Of a stretch of DNA of 64,000 nucleotides, positions 12,670 through 23,986 are shown one piece after another. Source of the stretch: Picochlorum sp. 'celeri' (taxonomy: Eukaryota > Chlorophyta > Trebouxiophyceae). The stretch spans positions 597,501 to 661,500 of the forward strand of contig JAACMV010000016.1 of the NCBI GenBank assembly GCA_010909725.1, read 5' to 3'. A program made the position numbers and the translations under genes. Position 1 is the first letter of the stretch. Every line of letters begins with the position of its first letter. Under the pieces are notes generated by a model. It searched no databases and was not told the DNA's origin. It saw nothing but the letters and a program-made list of their open reading frames with translations.

Positions 12670-12906
12670 TGTCAATGTCTGTATTATGAAATTGTAGCAG
12701 CGGTACATCCCTGCACCACATGGAGGGATAGGGTGCACTATTTTTTTGTGTTTAAATATGGCATGGATGCCATGCGTACTGCGTTTCAACCCCTCCTTTT
12801 TCGATTCAATTCAATCAAAGTAAATTATTACATTCTTAAAGAGCGATACATCATGTGTTTGGATGGCCATAGTGGCATGATAGACTGCTAAATTGGATGT
12901 TCTCAC
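12670..12906. promoter_or_regulatory. shared divergent upstream region of ArfB and transportin-3 genes
   Basis: The 237 bp between divergent start codons should contain both promoters. It includes an AT-rich part around 12740-12850. No motif is clear enough to name. Confidence 0.35.
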
Positions 12907-15900
12907 ATGTCTTCAACCGATCTCAAATCAGCAGTGTATACACTGTATCACGATACCAATAAAGAAGCTCAAAGGAAAGCAAATTATTGGTTGGAAGAAT
13001 GGCAGCGATCGGAGGGAGGGTGGGCGGTGTGTTATGAGGTGCTTGGCGATGCTCAAGGCGAACTCGAGACGTTTTATTTCGCTGCTCAGACCTTACGGAC
13101 CAAAATTTTACGCGACTTTGAAGAATTAGGGCATACTATTGGTCGTAAATTGCCTGACGATGTTCTGGGACTGCTGTCAATACATGCCAAGGGCCCAGGG
13201 GCTGTCAGGACGCAGTTGTGTCTCGCTGTTGCAGCATTGGCAATGCATATTCCCTCGGGTGAGTGGGCTGGTGGAGACTTTGTGACGTGGATAGGGCAAA
13301 AGTTGTTGTCTGGGGCGTACACGGATGAGAGCGCACGGCACATTTTGCTCGAAATTCTGACTGTTCTGCCACAAGAGGCAGGATCGTATCAGCCATCTAT
13401 TGTGCCAGAAAGGCGACGGCAGATTGAAGATGAATTGCAGCATTCCCTTCCCCAAGCTCTGAATTTGTTATGCATAGTTTCAGATAAAGCTGGAGGAAAG
13501 ACGGCTGACCAGGTATTAGAGGCTTTCGCTGCATGGCTGCTGCTGGTTGGGAACAAGGTTGCACCGTCTGTAGTGATGGAATGCAAGCTGGTGTATGTGG
13601 CCTTGGAGGCCTTGAAGAAGGAGGATTCGTTCTTCTCCGCAGTAGATGCAGTCGTAGAGATAATTTATTGCTCCTCGCTCCGGGGGAGACCAAAGCCTGA
13701 AATGGCTCAGTTGGTGCAAGCCATTGTGTCACAGGTAATGGGGCTGTTGCCCAGGTTCCACATATGCATTCAACAGGCTGTTGAGGAGCAGACAGGGACA
13801 GCGTCCCCCGAAGGCATACTACATGATAATTATGAGGAGGAAGCCAAGGCCATAGCTCGATTGTTTGCGGAGGTGGGGGAAGCATATGCGTATCTCATCT
13901 CTGAAGCAACACCAGAGGTCATGGGTCCCGTGGAAGCTCTACTGGACGTCTGCAGGTATCCTGACATGGAAGTGTGCTCAGTCTCTTTCAACTTTTGGCA
14001 TCGATTGAGCTATATATTATCTTCAGGGAAAAAGCCGCATTCATTAAAGTGGGAGGGGCCAGCTTTGCCGGAGCAAGAGGCCCAACGGCGGTTGGATGCT
14101 TTCTGTCCGTCATTCAAGCGTTTGGTAGAGATTTTGAGCAGGAGGATCGAGTATCCGGTTGATTGGGATGGCTGGCACAGGGATGAAAAGAATGACTTTA
14201 AATATAACAGGATGGTGGTTGGGGATCTGTTGTTAGATTCTACGGATGTCTTGGGGGCAGATGCCTGCATGTCTGTGTTGACAGCTCCATTGTCAGAGTT
14301 GAGCTCCAATGTCCGGGCCGGAGGAACGTTCGACTGGAGGAAAGCAGAGGCTTGTTTATACTCCCTGAGATCTATTCATAAGGCTGCATCGAGTGTGCGT
14401 GATCCAACGACGCTTGTGTCCCTGTTTTCTGCATTACCGTCCCTCCCGTCGTTTCCCCATCTGGATTACTCGGTTGCAGTCTTGTTGGGCTCCTATGCCG
14501 AGTGGATGGCAGAAGCAGCGAATGCTAACGAAAGAGTACGCCCTTTAGTGTCCACATCGGTGCAATTGATGATAAAAGGTACGATATATAATCTGAGATG
14601 TTTCTTTTGTGTCTCTGGTATTCATGGATATCTGGTGCCCTTGCAGGCCTTGGAAACGAGCATACAAGTTCTGCGTGCGCTTTGTCCCTGCGGAACATTT
14701 GCGAGAGCTGTGCAACACTTTTGTCTGACTCAGTACCGTTATTATTAGAGTTATATCGTCAGGTGCAAAACCAGGGGGATATTTCACAGGCACGAGAAGC
14801 AAACTTTTTGGATGAGGAGGAGGTGGAAAGCGTTCTCGAAGCTGTGACATTTGTGGTGTCGTCCATGCCTCAGGACCTGAAGAGATCCACTGTGCAGCAA
14901 ATGATTGACTCAGTCGTTCATCCGATACAGGTGATTTTAGATCCGCTTAGAAACCCTCAATATGTGACACGTGATCAGAGTCAGTTGCTGATGGTCCTGC
15001 CTCTCTTTGAGAGAGTGACAACAATTTTAAAGACCATTGATGACCCAGAGGACGTGGCAATTACGTTGGAGAAAATCATGCCGTGGATAAATGTGGCATT
15101 GTCTGTGTTTGCAGCGGATGCAATGGCCTCGGAGAAAATTTGCAGGGTCCCACGATATGCTGTTCGGAGTGCAAAGCAAGCAACATATAGGTCTTTGCCA
15201 TCCTTGTCTGAGTCTCTGACACAAAGATTTGAGCAAACCAAGCATTCCTGCTATCTTTATGTCGCTAGCGAATTGGTCAAGGCATTCGGACATGACCCTG
15301 CTCAGGATGGCTACATCAAGCCAATGCTGCACAGAATGCTTGTCAGCTCTTGCTCCATGTTGACTTCCCTTCAAGCGGTTACATCGTATCCAGAACTAAC
15401 GGATGACATGTTTTTACTCGCTGGTAGAGGTTTGAGCTATGCCCCTCGCCTGATGATGACCCAGGAGCTGTTATCAAGTATGGTTCCAACAAGTCGAAAT
15501 GCCTTGCTGATACAGCACAAGGAAGCATGTACGAGCGTGTCAGCCTTCCTTGTGCGCCTTTTAGATCCAGAAACGCATCGAAAATGTGATGCACAGCAGG
15601 TCAAAGCATTGGAAATGACGTTTTACCCATATGGAGGCGTCATCACGCAACTGGCACTTGCTGGAGGGGTTGGGGCCCTTCCGCCATCCAGAATGTACAA
15701 CATGGTGGACGTCTTGTACGCCCTGCTGAAGTCGTCTCAAGACAGCTTCCAGTGGTTCAACGCATCGATCTCACTCATTCCTTTACCAGCCCTTCCGGAA
15801 ACAGCAAGACAGCGGTTTTTGCACACGTGCCAGTCAATCGTGGCTGACGAAATTCAAGAAGACGATGAGCAGCAGCTTATGGATGCAGTCTTTGAACTCT

Positions 15901-15986
15901 CAGAGATCTGCAGACGCCACCATAAAATCCAACAAACCGTCATGCAGAGTTTATTACCAAAGGATTATCAATATTTTAACATCTGA
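12907..15986 (+). CDS. TNPO3: transportin-3 / importin-13-like nuclear import receptor
   Basis: Two exons (12907-14578 and 14647-15986) flank a 68-bp intron with donor GTACGA; the splice gives LMIKGLGNEHTSSACALSLRN in frame. The product is 1,003 residues, close to human TNPO3 (about 923) and plant MOS14 (about 958). It is a HEAT-repeat solenoid beginning LKSAVYTLYHDTNKEAQRKA and QRSEGGWAVCYEVL, the usual importin-beta N-terminal arrangement for Ran-GTP binding. This family carries SR splicing factors and other cargo into the nucleus. Importin-13 is the close alternative. No frameshift is needed over 3 kb. The stop codon is only 27 bp before the start of the Sen2 gene on the same strand. Confidence 0.88.
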
Positions 15987-16013
15987 GGGCGTTGCATTGC
16001 CCTTCTCGTTCAC

Positions 16014-16884
16014 CATGGAAGTTGGGTTCCGTCGACCAAGGCATAAAAACGCCATAGACACGATATCCAAAACGATAGGTTGAAAATCTACGAATATTTA
16101 CGAGAATCATGTCTAAAAGGAATCTTGATGGACGCTGCGGTCTGGATCTGCGTCAGTGACGACGTTGTAAAACAACTGGATTATGCATGTTTCGGAAACT
16201 TGGACGGCGGACATGGAATGACAGCGTATATTAGAGATGTAATGAGTAGCATTGATGTAGAATTACCAGAGACTTGTAGAAATACTGTCAGATTGAGCCT
16301 GGACGAGGCATTTTTCATGCACTATGCTCTGAAAGTTTTGGACCTGTGCAAAGTTGATATCACCTCCAGGCAGCCCTCACAAATTCTGGACACGAAACAG
16401 ATATGGGAGTACATGGCTCAGGGGCGCTCTGATTTCCCCATACTCTACATCTGTTACCATCACTTTAGGAGCAAGGTGAGTTTTTTTTTTTGGTGTCAGG
16501 CTTTCCTTCAGCCCAAGAGAGGGAGAGAAAGAGAGAATAGCATGACGTATCCTATTATTATGTTTGATGCTACAGGGATGGATCGCGCGGACTGGGCTAC
16601 AGTATGGGGTGGATTTTGTGCTCTATCAGAAGCACCCTGCTCTAGCACACTCTGACTATTCTGTGGTGATTCAAACACCGGGCATGGTAGACGGTCGACC
16701 CCCCATGTCATGGCACGACCTTCAAATTACCAATAGATTGACGGGGCAAGTAGGCAAAAGGCTTCTTGTTGTACATATCCACGATCCTGCGCAGCACATT
16801 GGCTACAAAGACCACACATGTATTGACAGGGTATCTCTCTCCGAATACCTCGTCAGACGATGGGTTCCTGAAAGAACCCAGTAG
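16014..16884 (+). CDS. TSEN2: tRNA-splicing endonuclease catalytic subunit Sen2
   Basis: The catalytic part lies in two exons (to 16475, then 16576-16884) around a 100-bp intron; the splice gives HHFRSKGWIARTGLQYG, a hallmark of the endonuclease fold. The triad tyrosine is in GLQYGVDF, the histidine in ALAHSDY and the lysine in VGKRLLV. The preceding VWICVSDDVVKQLDYACFGN matches the Sen2 N-terminal fold. The start is uncertain: MEVGFRRPRHKN at 16014 resembles the family N-terminus but hits a stop at 16081-16083, and the main frame has its first ATG at 16128. One missing base near 16079 would join them. At roughly 240-260 residues the protein is short for Sen2. It cuts tRNA introns as part of the nuclear Sen2-Sen34-Sen54-Sen15 complex. 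Confidence 0.87.
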
Positions 16885-16967
16885 TCTATTCAACTAGTAT
16901 GACCCTACCCTACCTATTTATATATTAATGCACTATATGTATGTTACAGATCCGGTAGTGTATCAAA

Positions 16968-17946
16968 TCAATCTTCCTTTCTTGCCGATGATGACTCTGC
17001 AGGTGTCACAGTCTGCGCACTTGGAATCATCTTGAGCAACTTTGACAAGTACGCATCATGGATAAACGTCACCTTCTGGCGAGCAATATCAATCACATTA
17101 TCAATCTGGTCATGGTACATCTCATACACCTTTGGCACTGCAAATGCAAGGACGACACATGCATATGCCAACCCCAGCAGAGACACAGTTGCAAGCACCT
17201 TTGACAAGAAAACAATCCAGCACTCACAACAATAGACATCAGCACATCCTTTCCACTCAGAATACGATGTGTGAAGTGCAGTCCTTTGTTCACATATGGT
17301 GTTGCCTTATCAACCACAGCCCTGATCTTTGCCTCTGGAATCCCTTCAACCATAAAGGCAGGCATCGGTGGTGGGGGTCTACATCAACACAAAGCTCCAT
17401 GAGTATTGAAAACTCCACTCCATTCCAGAAATTCGGTCAATCCAGGACCACGCACCTATGAATGAACCCTCCAATGATACTCCACACGAGCATCACACCA
17501 ACCGTGAGACTCATCAGCAACGCAGCCACGCTCAAAAAGCTATTCTTCGCCCAAAAAAGCAAAACAAATGCAGCAGTAACCGCTGCAAACAAGAACACGT
17601 TCGCAGATCAGTCCCATGGCAGAAACAGCCAGTTTCAACGCATTCAATCCATCCAAGGCGCCTAGGCCTCCGTCTCATTCCATGCTCCTAGCAAAACTGG
17701 TCTTCATGGGTATAAAACGCAACCAGATCAATCCCACGCACCTCCAAAGACGATTCCAGTCTTCTTCACATCCCTCCATAGGAGCAAATCCTCCACTGCA
17801 GTCAAATATAAAGGCACAGATATCATTTATGTACATATGAATAACTATTGTAGTGTTTCTGTAATGCGAGGAATAACGCGATCGAACATACGCTGTTGAT
17901 CTTTGACAGGCAGCTTAATGCGGCCTGGGGTGGGGGCAACTGACAT
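16968..17946 (-). CDS. reticulon-domain ER membrane-shaping protein (plant RTNLB-like)
   Basis: Five exons (17946-17892, 17795-17742, 17582-17456, 17378-17228, 17198-16968) assemble to 205 residues. The reticulon domain starts at LEDLLLWRDVKKTGIVFGAV, with a first hydrophobic hairpin (VTAAFVLLFW, VGVMLVWSIIGGFI), a hydrophilic loop (VEGIPEAKIRAVVD), then a second hairpin (LMSIVVLATVSLLGLAYACV, VVLAFAVPKVYE) and YEMYHDQIDNVI. Reticulons insert as wedges into the outer ER leaflet and make tubules. Introns are 96, 159, 77 and apparently 29 bp. The 29-bp intron (17227-17199) has a GTGAGT donor, a T-rich tract and CAAAG, and is needed to keep frame. A 47-bp alternative using an upstream GTGCTG donor also keeps the frame but removes six residues. 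The gene converges on Sen2, with 83 bp between stops. Confidence 0.88.
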
Positions 17947-18149
17947 TGTTTTTGAGTTACTAGTTTCAAAAATTTGATATATTGTTCAAGGCCTGCGTGT
18001 GGGGTGCCAACAAGGGCACCGAGGGATTGAAAACCCTTTGCTCACCTCAAGCATTCTGTATTTAGATATTTGTTTGCACCAATTCAACCCCATCTCTTTC
18101 AATCTGTGTGCTCAATTTTCGACACATCTGTATCAATTATATTCATAGC

Positions 18150-18348
18150 GATGGGCAAGAAAGGAAGAAGACTCATATCGTTGAGGATCAGTTCGGAGAG
18201 GGAGGGGTGAGTCAGGACAAGGAGTTTGCACCTCCCAGGAGCGGAGGACCAGGCTCTTCCAAGGGCGGTGTGGGCGGTAGTGTACCAGGCAGCACTCCTT
18301 TTCACTATGTGAAACATGTGCCCAAGTTTCTGCAGTCTCACGCGCATC
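18150..18348 (+). CDS. 5' part of an unidentified gene, cut by the assembly gap
   Basis: An ATG at 18150 opens MGKKGRR but meets a stop after 19 codons. A neighbouring frame, reachable by one added base near 18163, reads KKTHIVEDQFGEGG and continues through a Gly/Ser/Pro-rich stretch to FHYVKHVPKFLQSHAH at the gap edge. The YVK..PKFL pattern faintly recalls DUF4604/KIAA1143-type proteins, which is only a guess. The start lies about 200 bp from the divergent reticulon start. Confidence 0.4.
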
Positions 18349-18448
18349 NNNNNNNNNNNNNNNNNNNNNNNNNNNNNNNNNNNNNNNNNNNNNNNNNNNN
18401 NNNNNNNNNNNNNNNNNNNNNNNNNNNNNNNNNNNNNNNNNNNNNNNN
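18349..18448. other. assembly gap of exactly 100 N
   Basis: One hundred consecutive N. The round length suggests a placeholder gap of unknown true size between contigs. It interrupts a gene. Confidence 0.99.
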
Positions 18449-18733
18449 GGCTTTGATCTGGCTAGGATTGTCGTAAGCCTTGGCTCCCATGGTCATTCGA
18501 TGGGTTCCATATACGGTCTCAATGATGAGAATTTCTTGTATATTCTGTGGGAAGGCGCATAGCAAGTTGTTTTGCGCGCATGACTAGATATTGAAGGATT
18601 TGGACGTTTGGTTGTCGAAGATCTCACGACGGAGACACATAGTATAAAAAAGAGGCGCATTTTGCATTAAAAGTCCACTTTAATATCACAAAAGGGTAAT
18701 TTTTCGCCAGCAGCTGGCTAGAGGGGATGTGTT
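18449..18733. other. sequence right of the gap with two competing short open frames
   Basis: Both strands are open for about 38 codons from the gap. On the plus strand a frame from the gap ends at a TAG near 18562 with GSHGHSMGSIYGLNDENFLY. On the minus strand a frame reads ETVYGTHRMTMGAKAYDNPS into the gap. Neither is recognised, and the sequence alone does not decide between the 3' end of the gapped plus-strand gene and the 5' part of a minus-strand gene. Downstream, a TATA-like stretch at about 18642-18650 could serve the glycerol-3-phosphate dehydrogenase gene. Confidence 0.4.
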
Positions 18734-18799
18734 GTGTTATGCACCCGCAGTCGTGCTGCCGCTGGGGACTCCTGGTCGGAGGAGGTCGCATTGCGCTGG

Positions 18800-20185
18800 A
18801 TGGCAGCAGCGTACTATTCTAGATATATGGATGGTAAAATGTATGGGGAATGGAGAGCGTGCGACGATGGTGTGAGTATGCTGGGGAGGGCCAGTGCATC
18901 CCCACTGGGGATGAGGAGGTGTCTTTGGAGTGGTGACGAGTATTGCACGGTGGTGCCATCGGATGGAAGTGCGCAGAACCCGAAGCAAAATTTGACGAAG
19001 CGGGAGAGGATTAAAAAGCTGAAAGGCTTCACGGGCGAGGGCTATGCCTGCTGTTGCTGCAGGGGGTGAGTTGGTCATGTATCCTCCAGAGGAGGAGAGA
19101 AGGATCAAGAATTCTTGGGCTCGTTTGATGCGGTGGTCGAAGAATTTGCGTGAACGAGAAGCTGCGAGGTCGGCAGGGGACGTAGGGTTGGATAAAGTGG
19201 TTGTGTTTGGTGGTGGGAGCTTTGGGACTGCAATTGGGGTGGCTTTGGCACGCCAACACCCACAGATGAAGATTGTTCTCTTGCTCCGCGATCCATACTT
19301 GTGCAAGGATATCAATGATACACATTATAATTCTAGATATTTGCCAGACTTTAGGCTTCCTGACCAGGTGACTGCGACAACGTCTGCAGAAGCTGCGTTG
19401 AAAGGGGCCCAATATGCTATTCATGCGGTTCCGTGCAGCATTCTAGAGATTTTTTGAAGAGTATAAAAGATTATATTGACCCAGATCTTCCAATTATTTC
19501 TGTTAGCAAAGGAATTGAGGTGACTGGAAAAATAATGTCTGACTTGATACCATCAGCGCTTGGAAGAAAGCAGCCCATGGTCTTTTTATCTGGCCCATCT
19601 TTTGCCAAGGAAGTTATGGATGAGCGCCCAACGGGCCTGGTCGCAGCGAGTAGAGATAAAGTATTGTGTCGAAAGGTTCAGAACTTGTTTGCGTCTCCGA
19701 CGATGAGGGTGAATATTACCACAGATGTCATTGGTGTGGAGATTTGTGGGGCACTGAAGAATGTCCTTGCTATTGCGGCAGGTATCGTGGAAGGTTTGGA
19801 GCTAGGCAATAATGCAATGGCGGCGTTAATTTCACAAGGTTGCTCCGAAATTCGATGGCTTGCTGAAAAGATGGGAGCAAAACCTGCAACTGTGAGTGGG
19901 TTGTCAGGACTGGGAGATATTATGCTGACATGTTATGGTTCTCTGAGTAGAAATAGATCGGTTGGGGTTCGTCTGGGGAAAGGAGAAGCATTAGTGGATA
20001 TATTAGCATCGTCGTCACAAGTTGCGGAAGGTGTGCCGACGGCTGGTGTCGTGGTATCACTGGCACGGAAATACAGAGTGCAGCTGCCAGTATTGACGGC
20101 AGTTGCACAAGTTTTAAACGGACACTTGAGCGCAGCAGAAGCTGTAGCGGAAATTATGAACTTGCCTCAAATAGAAGAAAGATGA
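18800..20185 (+). CDS. NAD(P)-dependent glycerol-3-phosphate dehydrogenase, GpsA type, with frame errors
   Basis: The core shows the dinucleotide-binding loop VVVFGGGSFGTA, then SVSKGIE, SGPSFAKEV, the catalytic lysine region GALKNVLAIA, and SGLGDIMLTCYGSLSRNRSVG. It interconverts dihydroxyacetone phosphate and glycerol 3-phosphate for glycerolipid synthesis. The conserved core starts in the frame of the ATG at 19044 and jumps frame at about 19434, where one missing base would restore HAVP-VQHSRDF. Upstream, the frame of the ATG at 18800 (MAAAYYSRYM) gives about 90 residues that look like a transit peptide and would join at a GGGGG run near 19064 if one G were extra. Plastid location is therefore possible but unproven. 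No intron is evident. Disabling mutations in such a gene are less likely than sequence errors. Confidence 0.85.
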
Positions 20186-20219
20186 CAGTTGAGAATTCAA
20201 TATGTAACATTGATGACTA

Positions 20220-21632
20220 TTACTTGGTTGCTGTCTCACTCTGCAACTGCTCCAACTGCTCCTGCTGATCCATCAAGTACATTGCTTGGATTGAATCTTC
20301 AATATTCCCCTCCAGCACTTTATTCAGATCGAAATTCATCTTGCACCTGTGATCACTCATTCTGGTATCCTTGTAATTATATGTCTTAATTTTCTCTGAC
20401 CTGGATCCTGTGCCCACTTGACTCTTCCTGGCTGCTGCCAATTCAGAGCGCTGCTTCTCAATCTCCAACTCAAACAATCTAGTTCTGAGAAGAGTCATAG
20501 CGCGTTCTCTATTTCGTAATTGCGATCTTTCCTCTTGCATGAAAATTCTGATGCCAGTTGGCTTGTGCACCAGATCCACAGCTGTCTCTACTTTGTTCAC
20601 ATTCTGTCCTCCTGCTCCCCCAGCTCTAGCGGTTGTCAAATCGATATCTTTTGGGTCTATTTTGACATCTACTTCATCTGCTTCAGGCATGACTGCCACG
20701 GTCGCCGTCGATGTATGCACTCGGCCTGATGTCTCTGTTGCAGGCACTCTCTGCACTCGGTGAACACCACTTTCATACTTCAGCTTACTGAACACCCTGC
20801 AACACGAAACACGTCCCTCACCATGAAATCAAACAGACATTCTGTATTAACATATACAAACATGTACGTACTTATCACCGGTTATCTGAAGAACACATTC
20901 CTTATAGCCTCCAGCCTCAGCAACAGACTCACTCATCTTTGAGACTCTCCACCCCTGAGAATCTGCATACTTTTGATACATACGGATCAAATCCGCAGCC
21001 CACAAAGCAGCCTCCTCTCCACCTGTACCAGCACGAACTTCCAGCATGATGTTTTTATCATCGAGAGGGTCTTTTGGCAACAAGAGCAGCTTCAACGTAT
21101 CACCCAGAGAATCAATCTCTTCAGAGAGCATTGATGCCTCCTCTTTCGCCTCGCCAATTCAAGCATCTCAGCATCCCCCTCACACTCCTTCATCATCTGC
21201 TTTGCATCAATCAACTGTCTATCCAATTCCTTATACGCTGATACGCTTCTACACCTACCTCCTGAATGTCTGAGACGGCCCTCACAAGCTTTTGATACTC
21301 GGTTTGGTTCGATGACACATTTGGATCCGCCATTTTCTCTTGAAATTCGTTATATTTCCTCTCTGTTTCCTCCATTTTGCTCAGTACGTGAGGATCCTGC
21401 ATAGATATGTGAATTCCAGGTCGTCAGACATGTGACGCCGCGGCGACCCACCTACAAAGCAAGAGCAAACGCCGATACTTACCGCAGCATTGACAATGAT
21501 TAAAGATCTTCGTAAATCTCCAGGCTGAATCCCAATGTGCGATACCCTGAAAACATGTTTACAACGACAAGTCTGTGGTGCTACAGCTGCCTTCGGCACT
21601 GCCAGCGGCATACGTCCTCGATATACCCGCAT
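20220..21632 (-). CDS. organellar peptide chain release factor 1 (RF1)
   Basis: Three exons (21632-21483, 21396-20872, 20796-20220) with introns of 86 and 75 bp; splices read VNAADPHVLSK and [19 protein letters not shown]1 features are [14 protein letters not shown], the PxT stop-codon tripeptide (PAT) in [10 protein letters not shown], and the catalytic GGQ in [19 protein letters not shown]. The PAT rather than SPF tripeptide separates it from RF2. The first 40 or so residues look like a transit peptide, so it ends translation at UAA and UAG in mitochondrion or plastid. Exon 2 needs two single-base insertions (near 21237 and 21152) to stay in frame; the exon length then also fits the splice phase, giving about 417 residues. 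The start is 14 bp from the possible stop of the small gene upstream. Confidence 0.9.
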
Positions 21633-21645
21633 TGTGTGAATTATA

Positions 21646-22085
21646 TCAATAATATAACGTAATATATCTTTGGAAAGCAACCTTTGGGCCGTAGAGTGGT
21701 CTCATCATCTCTCGGAAGTGCTTGGTGCTGTTCCTGCAGGAGCATTGCAGAAATATCCTGCAATATCTTCGCAGACGTACAATGCTTCTGCCCCCGCTCC
21801 TGCATGCCTATATCTCAGATCTACAGGGTTGCTAAAGAGATGATTCATGGCACGGAGGAACAAGTCTGTAGGTCGAAGAGGTGAATCCAATTGACAGTCA
21901 CTAGCTAGCAGATCCTCAGGAGCCGGTACCTGATCGGACAGTCCATACGGCCAAACCAAGGCCCCGACCGTAATGCTAGATCCTGGGGGTGCGTTGCGGT
22001 GGTGCTCCTTATGTGACTGGATCTCAAAATTCGGCCGTGTTCGGGACAGTTCATCCAAAGAAAAATACTTTTTGGTTCTGATCAT
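21646..22085 (-). CDS. small unidentified protein
   Basis: The ATG at 22085 opens a 126-residue frame (MIRTKKYFSLDELSRTRP) ending at 21705. If one base is missing near 21724, the frame continues HFREMMRPLYGPK and ends at 21646, giving about 145 residues. I do not recognise a family. It is soluble-looking, with a Cys/Gly/Ala-rich C-terminal half (AEALYVCEDIAGYFCNAP). It starts 62 bp from the divergent RCC1 gene, so it sits in a normal gene slot of this compact island. The natural composition and the position support a real gene; the function is unknown. Confidence 0.5.
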
Positions 22086-22147
22086 ATTCTTTCGTAATTA
22101 TTTGGCTGCTTGAATCATAGAATATTGGATACGCATGAGAAAGAATC

Positions 22148-23922
22148 ATGAGAGTACTCTTCCTAGTTACTGCGTGGTTGCTATTTTTATGCCAACTAAA
22201 ACCAACGGAATGCCGGCGATATAGAAGGCGCCGTCTTCTTTCAGGTACGTATATATATGTAAAGAGAAATCATGGGTAGGTGTGGCAGCATGGGGATGGG
22301 GCAATGTGCTAACGGTACAGAACGCGGAAAGGGGGTGTTTGTATCGCAAGGTCCACGCGATCGCTGCGATGCTGGTCAGACAAGGCATTCTGTGCTCTAC
22401 TTTGATCGTCCAAAGTATGCTTCTCGAGTATGTGTGACATGGCGACAAAGACGTACCCACCCACCCTACCTTGTTGTTGTTGTTGTTGCATAGAGATATG
22501 TGTGTGACTAACACATCTTCCTCATCACGCAGGTGAGTCCCCAGAAGCTCAAAATAGGATGAAAGCAGGATTTAATACGTTCTGTGGGATTTCTAGTAAA
22601 TCAGAGCTGTACTGTTGGGGCAATGACATCTTGACAGACGAACCTCTATTGAGGCCAAAATTGATTGACAAGGGTCCATGGTCGCAAGTGGGGGTGGGCC
22701 TCAGGTTTTTGTGTGCTTTGAAGACTGACGACAAAAATGTATACTGTTATGGAAGTGGATATGATGGCCAGTTGGGTGACGGATCCCCTATAGGAGAGGA
22801 GTCTGTTTTGAAAAAGTTGACTCCCATTGTGGGTGCAAAGGAGTTTGATAGCCTATCGGTAGGCACGTATCATTCATGCGCCATCTCTGATGGTAACGCA
22901 TTCTGTTGGGGTCAGAATGGCTATGGACAGTTGGGTACAGGGAATAATGAGTCCTCTTCCACCCCGATGCCTGTGTTTTCAGACCTGGGAAACTGGAGAG
23001 AGCTGTCTGCAGGCACTGGACACACGTGTGCAACAAAGACAAATGATGAAGGTTGGTGCTGGGGTCATAATCAGTACAAACAGGTGTCACCACAATCCGA
23101 GGAAGTGACATTAATTCCAAGCAAACTGGAAGGGAAATGGAAGACGATATCTGCCGGAGAAGATTTCACTCTTGGCATTGACAGCCTTGGTGGAGGGTTT
23201 GGGTGGGGACTCTCAGAAGTGCTAGATATTGACTTTGCATACGGAGGTCTCTTGGGAGATAATGGAACTCTACTGTGTCAACCCACTGCCAATGGGTTCT
23301 GCGAACCCACAGCTCCGGCTGATTCAGAGGTGGAAGAGTTTTCGGCGGATGATTACTACATGTATGATATCGAGGTGAGGTATGAGACACCAGTTCCCAT
23401 TGCCGGGACGAACAAATGGAGCTCCATCAGTGCCGGAAGGATTCCTTGTGCTATTGAATCAGAAACAGGCAAGCTTTACTGTTGGGGATACACAACAGGT
23501 GAGGCGTATGCAGAGGGGAGCCCTCAGACAAATTATCCTGTTGCAGTCAACACAACAGGTACATGGGCTTCCATCTCCAGCAGTGATAGCGGACCACGAT
23601 GTGGAATAAAGTCTGACGGAACAGGGTGGTGTTGGGGTAGAGATGAGTTTGACTGTGAGAATACGTGTCCTCTTGAGACGGTACCGAATTGAACAGTGCG
23701 ACGCCAGTCCAGGTCGTCGATATACAAAATTGGCTGGGTCAATCCGGAGCGCCACCGCCAACTCCATCCCCAGTAGAACCACCAGCAGCACCAGCACCCG
23801 AAGGCACAATAACAAGCACGCCACCATCCCCAGGAGTCCCACCTCCATCTGCAGCACATGGCGTACTTCAACACATACCGTGGGCAATGTTTGCCCTCCT
23901 GCCCATTGTACTGCGAGTGTAA
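22148..23922 (+). CDS. secreted RCC1-repeat protein with hydrophobic C-terminus
   Basis: Exon 1 (22148-22244) encodes a clear signal peptide, MRVLFLVTAWLLFLCQL. A 288-bp intron, long for this window, leads to exon 2 at 22533; the splice gives LLSGESPEAQNR. The body has RCC1-like blades with repeated YCWG, FCWGQNGYGQLGTG and WCWG cores and many cysteines, as in extracellular beta-propellers of this class rather than nuclear RCC1. The frame ends at 23692 after LETVPN. One missing base near 23689 would continue into a Pro/Ala-rich linker and a final hydrophobic segment (WAMFALLPIVL) ending at 23922, which looks like a GPI-anchor signal or tail anchor. Ligand and role are unknown. It converges on ATP synthase gamma, with 64 bp between ends. 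Confidence 0.75.
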
Positions 23923-23986
23923 TTTGAGAGAAATAAAAGAAGAAAACGTGTTACATCTAATTCAGCAAAATCTACATATTGGGAAT

